From Paramecium pentaurelia (lineage: Eukaryota > Ciliophora > Oligohymenophorea > Peniculida > Parameciidae), in assembly GCA_905183005.1 (NCBI GenBank), contig CAJJDO010000025.1, positions 590,667 to 654,666 on the forward strand: a stretch of DNA of 64,000 nucleotides, read 5' to 3'. Position numbers and translations under genes: made by a program. The notes under the pieces are model-generated. The model was not told the DNA's origin. It ran no database searches and worked only from the letters and a program-made list of their open reading frames with translations. This document shows positions 1-12,644 of this stretch, piece after piece (the stretch's first letter is position 1; each line of letters starts with the position of its first letter).

Positions 1-715
1 TTGATTGCATATAGTACTTTTAATCAAAACTAATAATTAAGGGAGTTTATTTAATTGGAAGCTCTTAACTTGATCTGTTTGATGAATACATTTTATCACT
101 GCAAGTAGAGGCACTCAATTCTGAATGATGAGGTTCTATTTATTTTTAGTAATCTTTGATTGTAATTGATTAATTAAGGAGATGCTTAATCACATCTTAA
201 TGACTAGCTTTCCATTCTTCAATTATAATTAATGTTATTCTTGTTGATAATAGTTCTTTCTTATAATTTTAAGCCATTTATATTTATTAATCAAATTGAG
301 TGAGGATATTCTAAAAAGTTTCTTCATCTACTTCTGATAGAATTTCTTATCTATTACTTAGTATGTCATTTTAGATATTAAAGACAACTGATTAGATTTA
401 AGTGACTTCATCTCTTAGATTTTAAAATGTTTTATCTAAATCCATTTCATGATTATTTAATTAAGTGATTAATTCTTTTCTTTTTTATTCTAATAAAGTC
501 TGTATGTATTTAAATTGATGATCAATCCTACATTTTTATTAAGCATAGTGTTTTTTAATAGTTTATAATTTTGAATTCAAACTTTTGATACTATTTTAAT
601 CTTCATTTGCTATGTGATTACAAACTTATAAAAATTCTTCAAGTATTTCATCTTTATTCAATTATGAACATAAACTTTCTTATAAACTTTGATGAATTTG
701 CCACGATTTAGACAT
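1..715 (-). CDS. Coiled-coil protein, 3' end outside the window
   Basis: The minus strand is open in the ciliate code from an ATG at 713-715 to the window edge, giving at least 238 residues with no TGA. The protein begins MSKSWQIHQSLQESLC and is rich in Q, K, E, I and L with heptad-like spacing, so a long coiled coil is likely. I see no catalytic motif and no membrane segment in the visible part. It resembles the coiled-coil part of B-box/TRIM-like proteins only in composition; no zinc-binding cysteine and histidine set is visible. The downstream neighbour on the same strand is the deubiquitinase at 852-8226, with about 137 bases between. The true C-terminus and function cannot be judged from here. 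Confidence 0.7.
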
Positions 716-851
716 CTAAATTATTTATTTATATATATATTATTATTATTATAATGCTAAATAAACTAGAGTATTTTAAATTAAATTTAATAAAAAATAA
801 GATAACTTATAATATTAACTGCTTATTATAATACTTTATTGATTATTAATT

Positions 852-3800
852 TCACTCTTCATCTGAATCAGTTTAATTAATAGAATTATTATTACCCTCT
901 TCAGTATCATTATCAGGATCAGATTAAAGTTCAAATGTCATTTCTTAATTATTGTTATTATATCCTATTAATATTAATTATATATATAATACCTGGAATT
1001 TTATTGTTGGATGATAATGTATTAAATGGAGCCAATCTTTCATTATCTAATTCTATATCAATATTTTGAGGTGTCATTTTACCACTGAAAGTCAAATGAA
1101 CATAATCACCCATAATTTTACTTACAGTTGCATTAAGCCATTAATTTTAATCACTAAAAGAATTTAATAATTTATTTACTAATAATCTATTTTTTCATCC
1201 ACTTTAATATTTTTTTCTGTTAAATCATCATCAGTATCAAAATCTTCATTTTATTTAAATGGTTCTTTGGTCAGATTCAAATATTGTTATTTTTTCCAAC
1301 TCAATAATTTGGCATAACCTTAGGATGTAATAGGCAAATATATGTTATGCAATCTGTGATTACATTTTTAAGAATTAGAATTATTTGATATTAGTTTCTC
1401 ATTTGGATTTGCTTATGTATTGTTTGTTTCAATAATCCATTACCATGCTCTTTAATTCTTAACCATCCATTAATAGACTGCTTGATTTCTAAAAACCATC
1501 TAAAAATTTATTTTAATATATATATAAATACCCTCAAAATATATTATTAACAAACATCAGTTTCAAAGAAATATTGAGATTATTTTTGCATAATTTCTAA
1601 TAGTTTACTCATTCCTTAATTAATCTAATTAAATAATTTATTATAATTACTCTCATTTATTGTAGAGAATCCTTTAATGTGAATAATCTTTTTAAAACAA
1701 CCAAATATTTTCTATATTCCTTATATTCTTTATCCATTATTTATTTTATAATTGCTGTAATAATTAAATCTGTTTATTTTTAATTATCATAAGATAGAAC
1801 TGAAAGAATGTCAGATATCATCCTAATGGCTAATTTACAATCTCCTTCCTCCAAAATTGCCATTAAAGTAGGATTATCAAATTACAAGAGATTTTATTCT
1901 TCCATACTCAAAGCATTCTTTCCTTCAGTCTTAAGTAAAAAGGCAATTAATCTCCACATATAAACTCTACTTGTAGATGGACCAGAATTCATAGATTTTT
2001 CAAATTTCTTTTCAAGTAATTCATCATAATAATTAGATGCTATATCTACATTTTAAATATTTTAATATCCTAATAAATTATTTTGATCTTCTGTAAATTT
2101 AATTACATTAAGATCATCCAATTTTCTTGCAATTTCTTTATTTGGTATTTATATTTTACTTATATTAATTTATAATGCATCTATAAATAGATCCAAGAAT
2201 TTTCCAACTATTTTCTTAGATATCAAATATTATGAATTTTATTAACTTAATTTTGCAAATCTATAAAATAGATCATAATATTCAATAGAATTTTTAAGAC
2301 TCTTCTTTAAATCTGGAATCATTTTAATCCAAGAATTAATTAATGAGGCAACCAAAGACTTTGGTTTATCATCTATATATTCTTATAAAATTTTATATCC
2401 TTCTTATTTTTAAACTGTTTCTATTGCTGTCACTATCAAAGTAATTACAAACTTTCTCACCATTTTCTTTGAACAATCAAATTAAAATTCTCTTATATAA
2501 TGATATTAATTAAAACATTTTAATAACCATTCACATGTATTAGGAGCTCTTCTTAAAAGTTCTTAAATATCCTAAATATTATTAGAAATGAAAGTTTTGT
2601 CATTTTCTCTTACTGCACAAGTCAAATAAAAGAAAACTAATGTTTTAACAATTTGTTCTGATACTTTATTTGATTACAATTCAAATTTTATCAAATTTTA
2701 AATAAAAATGAAATATTCAGGACTGAAAATAAATCTCTAAATCTAGAATTTTCTATTTTCATCTTTTATTTCATCTAAAAATTGAAAAGTCTTTTAATCT
2801 AATTCAATATCCATCAATTCTTCTTAATTATTTAATGGTTTAATTCTCTCATAAAAAAGCATATAGGCACTTTTTGACTTATCTTTAAACTAATTTGGAT
2901 ATTTAGTTTTTAGCATTCTATCAACTCCTCCGAAACCATCATTTTTGACATCCTTGATATCTGCAGGTAAAACATTTATATCATTAAATTCATACCATTT
3001 GTTGAAATCATTTCTATCTTAAATGAATGAGTAATAATGTCCACAATCAGCTGAACCTATATGAATAACAACTCCAGTTAATCTATATTAATAATATTCT
3101 TATGGATTATCTTATTCTTTTTATGGGTTAGCTCTATTCTCTTATTGTCTAAGTCCTTATTGTGAATAAGGTAAAAGATCTAATTCAAATGGAAATTCTA
3201 TTCTTTCATTTATCTTAGCTTTTGCCATTAAATCAAAATCGAAATTAAATCTCTTCAAAACTAAAATTAGATGATCAGGTAACTTTTTAATACAAGTTCT
3301 CTTTAAAGCACTCACCTTTTTATTACATTATTCACAACTATATGCATTTTCTCCTTCTAATAAATCACCTTAAACTAATGTTTATAAACATTCTTCTAAA
3401 TTCTTTTTATTAGCTACTGGTAATGATATAGCAAAGAATGGTTCTTCTCTTTCTGAATAATGAGGACATGTCTTTCCAATTATTTCATTAGATATCACTC
3501 CTCCAAAATTTCTTTTAACTAAATCTTCATCAGAAGTTGATTTGATGCTTAATTCTATTCTATCCATTAACAAATTACAAAATTCATCAACATCCATTTA
3601 TTCAAAAATATTAGTTGGATTTCCATCTAAATCTTTGAATGCATGACAGAATTTCTTTGGATTATGATATTATTTCTATGAATGTTTAAGAGCCAAAAAT
3701 AAACACTTTAATTAATGTAATAAATTCTCTTCTAATACACCTGTACTTTTATCTTCAACTTATAATAGTTTTTCTCTAAAAGCAGGTACCATATACAATT

Positions 3801-6800
3801 ATTGAAGTAAAGAATTCATATAACAAATACATCCTAAATTATATAGACCAACATAACCAGTTGATGATTTCTCATGAAATTTACTTTGAATATTCCAATC
3901 ATTGAAATTCTTTGTTCTCCATGTATGTGTATAATGAAGAGGGGAGACTACATCTAAGAATTTTTACATATTTTATGGAGATTTCAATAAAGTAAAGAAA
4001 CAATTGAAACCAGCAGTTCTGGATAATTGTGATTTACATTTACATCTTGTTTCTCCTTCATTTTCAAATAAATAACTTAGTATTTATTCAAATAAACCTT
4101 GATGAGTTGAAAGTGACTCAATTCTATCTATTAATGTATTTAACAATTTAAGTAATCCAATCAAAATTTGATCTTAATCTTTTACTGTATTTTCATTATA
4201 AGGTAATTATTCCAAGTTTTATCTAATATAAATTAATAATTCTTCAAAATTTAATTTAGGAATATCCAAATTTTACTCTTGATATATTAAATTACAACAA
4301 AATTCAAAGAAATGATCACATCTTAATTTTTTATTTGATATTACATTTTTTAAAACATCTTCTAATACTATTTTTATTAATATTTAGCTTTCTGGAGTAT
4401 TTTTCATATTTAATAATTATAAACTATATTCTCTTTTTAATTCTTAATTTTCATGTTCAACAAAAAAAGTATAAAGTTATTAATTTAATTCAGAATTTTA
4501 AATATATTATCTACATCCTTCTTCATCTAAAAAGAAAAAGCATTTTCTAAGTAAACGAGATTCAATTTCATTCATTTCTTTTTATTAAGGTGATTTTCTT
4601 TATCCAGACTCTAATTTTTTTTTGGTTTTTATGTATTAACATAATTATTGAATAACTTCTATAATTTTTTATTTAATTTATTCAATAAATTGAGGTTCTT
4701 TAATTTTGATTTTTGGATAACTTAATATTTCTAAATAAGTCAAACAACATTTGATTTCAAGAGGACGTTATTAAAATTATAATTGTTATCCTAAAAATTT
4801 TAAAATAACTAAATCTACACCATCAAAATTATTAAATTATTCACTCCATTATTCATTTTCCAATAATGCTTATATAATTTATAATATATAAAACATATCA
4901 AAGAATTGATAATCTAAGTATTATTTCCAATCTTTACAATTTTCTACTTATCTTTTTTTTATTATATTAATTGGTAATCTATTTATTAAATCCCAAACTT
5001 AACTTAAAAATTCAATACTTTCTTATTTGTCTAATAATTTAAATAATATTTCAAATGTACGTTATTCTTAAGAAAGATAATTTTTAGGATGATTCTTATT
5101 ATTAATCTTTACTTTCACAGTAGCTAATTAATAAAATGCTTGACTTACAAAAGTTTCAACAATATCATATTATTATTCAATTGGTCTATTTTCTATTGTA
5201 ATATCTAATTGTAAATATGCAACTTATAATTCTTCAGCTAATTTTTATTTCCATTAATTGATAGTAGTAGTATCACCTTCTTTGAATTCAAGATACTTAA
5301 CCATATTATTAGGTTACTATATTTAAACTTTGAATTGAGTATAATTAATTGGTTTAGTAGATTTCTTAGAAGGAGGGCCACTCTAGAAATAGTTGAATAA
5401 TTGTAATAAAAGATTAATTGATCTAGTGGTTAAACTTGGACATTATTATTATATCAAATCTAAACATTTGTCCATCATTTCTTAATATATTCTATCACAT
5501 TATTAATCAAGATTTGAATTTAGTTATGTATATAGATTAATAATAAAGAAGGACATTTATTCTAATAATAATTGATCCTTAACTTTAGCAAAGATATGCC
5601 AAATGGCAGATTTCCCTTCAAAATTATGATCATTTACTAAGAATCTGGAAGAGTTGTTAAAATATTTCAAGGTTTGATGAGATTGATTAAATGATTTAAA
5701 GAAAACTTGGAATAATTCAAAATCTTCAATAGTATAGCTAATAATAAATTAGAAAGATATTACTTTTCATAATCATTTCTATCAGGATTACATAAGACCT
5801 ATTTAAAGAATTTAGCTTCACCTTCTTTATCAAAATAGATTGGAGAAATTCTAATAGAATTAATATCTATTTAATAATTGGTTATTAATATCTTATTTAA
5901 TTCTTTCTTTTGGATACCACCTTTAGTTTTAGAAGAGAGAGCATCCCATAATCTAACACTTTATTCATAAGTAATCTTAAGATGAGTTTATGAAAGGAGA
6001 TAATTTAACATTTATAATCTGAAGAAAACATTTTAACTAAACTTTTATACTCCATTAATTATAATGTCTTAAGGTATTTCATTTTTAAAATATTGTCTAA
6101 CCTTTTCCATATATACTTCTATATCTTTTACAAAGAGTTCAATAATATTATATTTATCATCAGTAGATTGAATCAATTCTCTTTTGCCAATCATATTATC
6201 TTTAAATTATTTATCAAGAAAATAATGTACAAAACTAATAGCTTAATAGACAGATTAATGACTACCAATTAATTCAAAACATTTGCCAAAATATTATGAG
6301 ATAAATTATTTAGTTTAAGGAATTTATGAAATAATGAGTCTGGCAGCAGAAAAACACTATTCTTAAATAACACTATTAGTTAATTGATCATCCCTATCTT
6401 ACAATAATTCCCAAAGTTAATTAAATGTCATGAATCTCTTTTCTGGTATTAATTATAATTATTGTTCATGAAATTTCTAAGATAATGCTGATTCAGTAAA
6501 TGTTTTAATCATGCTAACAATATTTTCATTATATTTAGAATATGGAATAGCAGAGATGTGATTATATAGTTTTTCAATTCCTTGAAAATTCAAATAAGGT
6601 GATACACTCTTAAAGAATTCATATAAAGCCAATTATGTAGTTTCATGTTTATCATGATTATTAATCCATATTTTATCAATATAATCAATTTGGAATGTTT
6701 AATTCCTACATAAAAATACTGCAATATCACTTGATCTTTTTATTAATTCTGGATGAACAGAATCTCCTAATAAAGTGTAATCTAAAATTTTATTTTATGT

Positions 6801-8226
6801 TATCCATCTAATCAAATCATCTTTACTAATTGAACACCTGAATTTCAGATTTGTTTATTCATCATATTTAGATCTCTCAGTAAAATCCTTTATTTCACTT
6901 ATACCTTTAACTCTCTTTTCTAAAAATGAAGACTTTAAAAATTTCAAAGCCAATTATAATTAAATTTCATCAGTCAATTTAATTAATTATTCTTCTGTAA
7001 ATCCCTTTTAAAAGTAATATTAATATTCTGATGTGAGCTCTTTAATTTAATCTATATCTGTATCTTTTATATCTTATACAGTCATATTATTAACTCTATT
7101 TTACAACCACTCAAATGTCTTTCTCGCCATTTAAGCCTAATCAGGTAATTGAAAATATGAAGATAAGTATTATTATGTTATTACTATTCTATTCATAGCT
7201 TTAAGAGGAATATAATTATATTCACCATTTTCTTAAGGTTTCAATAATCCTTCCCATGCTTAAAGTCCTCCTATTTATTTGAAATATGACATAGTTTTTA
7301 AATAAAATGGCCATGTCTTTTTAATACATTTTATAATATCTGATGCACCTTAATAAAGTTTCCAGTCATCAATATTCAAATTTTAAGCAAAGCCTTATTA
7401 ATTTTAGGAAGGAAAGAATTTATCCAATTACTATTACAAATTCTCATAGTTTAGCTTAAAGTTAAATTATATAGGAATACATAGAAAAAAGAGTTTTCTT
7501 ACTTCAACACTCGCCAAATGGAACCAAATAGCATGCAGAAGGCTTCACATACTTCCTAAAGACAAGCTGCTATTGAGACTCTTTCATCTAGGATGTACAA
7601 TTCTTAATTGTTTTGGAATCTCATATACTGAGTTAATGAGAATATTAGCTTACATCTGCAAAGTACTTAGGAAATTGTTCGAAATACCACTTAATGAAGT
7701 TGTAGTAAGTTTTAATGTATTCCAATGCTATAGGTAATTCTTTTGATGAAAATTCACTAGAGAGCACCATATCTAACCAAATGAATTGTCTCACACGCAC
7801 AGATAAACATATTTCAATTGGTGAAAGACCTTGAAAATTATTTTACATTATTGAATTTAGTTCCTTGATATATTTTTCACATTCCTCTCTTGAGTATTTT
7901 AGGTAATCTCGTGAAGTCTTGCTTTATCTGAAATCATCCCCAGTGTAGTCTTTATGTAAATAATTATATACTTTAAGTGAATCTACGAGCAAAGTTGATC
8001 TTATTTTGTGATAATTTGATTATCTAGAATACTTAAGTGACATACACCATACCTCATTTTCCTTCTTAGACATACCATCATATGTAATTTCAATTTCTTT
8101 TTCATTTTTTTACAAAATGTATGCCAACTTATGTTACTTGCTTCCTTGATGGAAAACATCAATGTAATTTCCAACAAATAACTGTTCATTCAATTCTGGT
8201 TTCTTTTTACTCTTCTTCACGTCCAT
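852..8226 (-). CDS. Giant USP-family ubiquitin carboxyl-terminal hydrolase (USP9X/USP34-like)
   Basis: A cysteine protease that should remove ubiquitin from proteins. The USP catalytic domain lies in the last third, at about 3900-2850. The Cys box reads GYVGLYNLGCICYMNS, with the catalytic Cys codon at 3823-3825. QMDVDEFCNLL and NFDFDLMAKAKINERIEFPF follow, and the His box GSADCGHYYSFI lies near 3040. GYVG before the Cys box and the great length (about 2,400 residues) match the USP9X/USP24/USP34 group. The ~1,450 residues before the domain look like alpha-helical repeats, as in those proteins. The start is the ATG at 8224-8226 (MDVKKSKKKPELNEQL); the end is the TGA at 852-854. Clear short introns include a 26-nt one near 7650 and a 28-nt one near 985-1012. 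The coding frame cannot be joined across about 7455-7510 with an ordinary short intron (see findings). Not every intron was mapped. Confidence 0.88.
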
Positions 8227-8505
8227 ATTTTTATTTAAATTAATATTTATGAAAACACAATAGGATACTACCATTTTTATTTATTCATATTAAATACATC
8301 ATGTTTTGAGTTTTACTTCCACCTCTAAAAGTAGGTAATATTTTAAATAAAAAGTAACTCCACCCCTATCTATACATTATATATAATTTTATAATAAGAG
8401 ATTATTATATTTGCTTTGTCCATTCATTTAGTTTTCTAAACTAGACATGAATAACAATTAAAGGTTTCAGTTCAATTAAATCCTTAAATTTAATAATATT
8501 TAATA

Positions 8506-10097
8506 ATGAATATTGATTTTTCAAGAATTTTCAATCTAGTAAGTGAAATACCAACTTAAGTATTTAAATAGACTTGTTTAACTAAATTACCTGAAAAATA
8601 GATAGATGAAATCAATAAAACCATTCCTATACTAAAATCACATTTAATAATATATTCCAGCATTTAAGAAAGTTTCATTAACATTTCTGTTCTATTCATA
8701 CCTAATTTACTTGTGATTGCTGATCAATATTTAGTACTCTCTAATTGTAAAATTACAAAGTTAAAATAATATTCCAAATTTGATGCCTATGCAATATAAC
8801 TATCAAGTTCAACAGGACATCTCTTATTATTCTTTAATCATAAATAGTAATATTTAGAATGGGTACCAAAATTGAAATCCTTTTGTAAATTAAACAATTT
8901 TACAAATAAGTTTTGTTTATTAGAATAGATCATCAAAGATTATTATATAATTTAGCATAAAAAAACTAAAAAATATTATACATCATATGTCCATTCAATA
9001 AGAGCAACATAAACAGTCGATATTTTGAATAGTGAAATTTAAACTTTGAGGAGTATAAAACACCCATCCTTATTAGATTTGAAATGGGTTTATGAAGATA
9101 ATCATTATATATACTTAATATTTGATTATTTTAGATGTGAGAAATTATTAGATCTCCTTAATTAAGGATTGATTTTGGATTAAACATAATTAGCATCAGT
9201 AATTCTCCTTTACTTAATTTTAGATAATATTGTAATTATTGTAATCTCTCAAATTTTTAAGAAAGAATAACATTTATCATGGTAACATAACACCAAGTAA
9301 CATTCTAATCAATACATAATCCTCATTTCTTTAACTATTCTTAGTCAATATGGCATTTATAAGTAGTATTGACTAAGAACCTCTTGATTAATATCTCTCA
9401 AATGTGCATGAGAGTTATATAGCACCTGAAATAAAATAAAGTAATGCCAAACCTTCCATTGATAGTGATCTATATTAAATAGGAATTGTATTGTATTTTT
9501 TGACATTTTTTGTTCATCACAAAAGGAAAGATGAAAGAGTTGATCGAATTTAATTTGAATTAATTGATAAAGCAGAAGAACATTTATCATAACTTGATAA
9601 AAATACTTAATGTATTAATTTTTTAATTTAAGATAAGTATAAAATGGTGTATTGTGCTTCTTAATTAGATTTATTGAGAAGATTGCTTGATAAAAAAGAT
9701 AATAGAATTAAATTAGAGGAAGCAATTAAACATCATTGGTTTATAAATATAAAATAGAAATTAAAGCCAAAAGTAGAAAGAAGAAAATAGCATTTACCAT
9801 CTTTAAAAACAATAATTGAATTATGTGAATATAATGAATTTTCAAAAAAATTTGAGAAATAATAAAAAATAATAGATGAAGATTCTGGTAATTTAATATT
9901 TTATGTAATAATTAGTACTTGAAGAGAATATATTTATTTAGGATTTGATGTAATAATTAGAAAAGAACTAATAATCCAAAAGACCTTCAAAAGAAAATCA
10001 TGAAAAATTAAGAATGTTTGAGTAATTCAAGACTCAAATAGAATGTGAAAAGACAAGTCAAGAAAAATAATTTGTATTTTCCAAAAGTATAATGTGA
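8506..10097 (+). CDS. PH-like plus kinase-fold protein, predicted pseudokinase
   Basis: Two introns (25 nt in the kinase core, 28 nt near 9892) leave exactly 513 codons. Residues ~45-150 look like the PH-type module common in Paramecium kinases, ending LEWVPKLKSFCKLNNF. A protein-kinase fold follows: HPSLLDLKWVYEDNHYIYLI, then LKFLRKNNIYHGNITPSNIL, ESYIAPE and DSDLYQIGIVLYFL. Active-site residues are missing. The glycine loop has no GxGxxG, the VAIK position reads YYTSYV, HRD is HGN, and the DFG position reads LVNMAF. The APE and DxWxxG-like elements keep the fold recognisable. Catalysis is therefore unlikely, and a scaffold or regulatory role is an inference. The start ATG follows a short AT-rich leader; the gene converges on the phosphatase gene at 10132 with only 34 bases between. 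Confidence 0.85.
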
Positions 10098-10131
10098 TTT
10101 ACATATTATTAAGTTTTATACTATATAAAAA

Positions 10132-10950
10132 TCAATAACATCCCTATCTGTAAGTAGAAAAGTTTAAAGAATTCTATCCATATGGTACACTGTAATTTCT
10201 GACATATGGTGAATAATGTTATGGCATATAGGGATAATGCATTTGTCTAATAATATTTAATATTTAAATGATTACCTTGAGTTAAGTCTTTCATAATTAT
10301 ATTAAGATTGTCTCATTAAATCTTAAGTACTCTGATATTGGCGATGAGGTTAATATTGTTAATGTAAAGAATTGTAACTCTCAGAAGAATTTTATATGTA
10401 TTAACTTTGACGAAGAGTATTTTATGAGTGTTATCTCTCGTTCTATTTCACTGATGATGTTCTTAGAGAATTAGAACCCTACAATTTTTATTCATATTGT
10501 TTAAGTTATCTCATGAAACCAGGATTTGGATTAACAATGCGTCTCTAATTCTAAACATGTTTAAATGCTTATTCCAACGACATATTTTAAGTTTTCATTA
10601 AATAAGCAATCACAATAGTTGCAGATCTTGATACTCCTGCATGACAATGTACCAATACACTTGTTTACTATCGATTTACATCTATAAAATCGATTGTCTC
10701 TTCAAAATGCTTACTTAAATTAACAAAGTCAGCATCATCTACTCTAATAAACTACTCTATAAATAATACTCTATACCTTATGAGCAATATGTGCATCATA
10801 CGTATAATCTTTGGTGCTCATTACAGCTAATATTGCACCAATATCATGATGGCCTAATAGTTTCCCATTACCAGCACTCTCGATATTACCTAAATATAAC
10901 CCTCCTATCCCATTCTGACCCTAAATTATACAATTCATGGGATCTATCAT
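10132..10950 (-). CDS. Dual-specificity protein phosphatase
   Basis: Removal of introns of 25 nt (near 10765) and 29 nt (near 10250) gives 255 codons, 254 residues. The DSP domain fills residues ~10-150: GLYLGN near the start, the general-acid loop RVDDADF, and the signature VLVHCHAGVSRSATIVIAYL with Cys, Arg and Ser of HCxxGxxRS intact. NPNPGFMRQL after the core is usual for the family. It should hydrolyse phospho-Ser/Thr and phospho-Tyr through a cysteinyl-phosphate intermediate. The ~100-residue C-terminal tail is rich in Q, S, N, Y and R and is probably disordered. I chose the ATG at 10948-10950 (MIDPMNCIIQGQ) because a TGA precedes it in frame. It could be a MAP-kinase phosphatase or an atypical DSP; the substrate is not evident. 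Confidence 0.9.
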
Positions 10951-12644
10951 ATTATTGTATAAGCAATACCTCCTAATTGTGGCATTAAATATGAGTGGAA
11001 CATTTGCAAACAGATAAATTAAAAATAATATTCAATTAACGAAGAATTATGTTAAATTTTTATATTCAAAGTGTCACCTTATTAATAATGCAATTCTAAT
11101 TATTTATACTTCTCCTAATAATCACTAACTACTAAACATTATTTTAGAAATATTATTGAATTCATATTATAATTTCTCTATTTTTATTATAACTCTCAAG
11201 CTTTCTAAATAAAATTTTTAATTTACATTACTAATTTACATATGAAATCTAGATTTCTATCAAAAAAGTGAAAAAGACATTGTTACTTTTCTTAATACAC
11301 AATATTTAAATTTAATATACCTACCTTATTAGAACTACTGCAAATAATAGAAATTTATTTGAAGAACAAATAATCTAATCCAAAATTAGAATTAAAAGAG
11401 AATATAAGATGATCCAGAAAGTATTTAGATCAAATTAATATTAAATTTGTAAATGATTGCCTCTTTACGGTTTTAGATATCATCTGTTTATCTCATTGAT
11501 TTGATGATCATTATAAAAGAGAGCATTGGATCATAATATGGATCGAAACTTCTTATAATCTTATCTAGTTTATACATCTAATAAATCTTGTCATTATCAT
11601 AATTTCTAATCCTTTATTATAAGATTCTATTGGAGAATAAAATACGTTTCAGAAGATTTTGAATTATTGTTTAAAAAATTCCAAATCTATATTTTTTCAT
11701 GCAGTTTCAACATAAAATAGCCATATTTAGAATCTTCTTAATCATTTGATGAACTATTATTAATTATTCTGAAATCTATGAATGATATTTAATAATATTC
11801 AACTTAAAGTATATAAAAAGTTAATTATACTGGATTTTAATATCATTTTAATGGTTCTATTAAGAATTATCAAAATATTGAGTTTATAAATATTTTAGTT
11901 TTATTTTATTACAATAAAAATATGTTTTTATCCTAAAACTTCAAAATTTATTGAATAATTAAGAAAAAAGATTTATTTTGAAATTAAATAAGAAAAGGAT
12001 TTACTAACAGTAATCAAAAACTATAAAAGAAATTGTTCTTAATCTAATTTAGATATGGGTTTTTATGTATTAAAAAGTTTTAATTAAATTTCACATCTAC
12101 ATAAAGAGATAATCAAATTGAATACTTAGAAGATAATTTAATCTCAGTTTTTCATTTATTTAAATGATTGGTAATATAATAAATGAATAATTAATTTTAA
12201 AGATTTATTTAAGAGATGAAAATAAACATTATTAAAATGATTTTAAGCATGAAACAAATATATTTGGACCTTAAATATACGAATACTAATTCAAACTTAT
12301 TGTAACTTTATATTAAAAAACTATTGAACTAATTTTGAAATTAATTTAAATAAATATGCTCTGATATATATAGATCTCTTTTGATTTTATTTCCTTCCAA
12401 GAAAAACAATGACTTTTTCAGTTTTTTTCAAAAATGAAGGCAAGATTTTTATTAAAAATTATTGTATCTAAATTTTTAATATAAAAAAAGAAGTAGTAGC
12501 TCTTTCTCTATTCTATTTTATATATTATTTTAATTTAACTATACCAACTATTATATATATTCTAGGATACTTATTTTTTATATGTTGCAATTTAGTATAA
12601 ACTAATATGAATTAATTCATTATGATACGAATTCATTAAAATAA
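10951..12644. other. Gene-poor 1.7-kb stretch, possible decayed gene
   Basis: No complete gene is visible here, although most spacers in this window are under 400 bases. On the minus strand two adjacent open segments, about 11850-11605 and 11600-11262, have coding-like composition. The first contains QEDSKYGYFMLKLHEKIQIW, which resembles the PH-type module of the kinase gene next door. They are separated by TGA codons and I could not join them with short introns. On the plus strand short open pieces near 12000-12360 also fail to join. I read this as intergenic DNA or the remains of one or two genes, not as a working gene. Confidence 0.4.

Noticed and set aside
3382..3597. Short standard-code frame containing DVDEFCNLL.
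   Set aside because: It is an internal piece of the deubiquitinase cut by TAA/TAG codons that are glutamine here.
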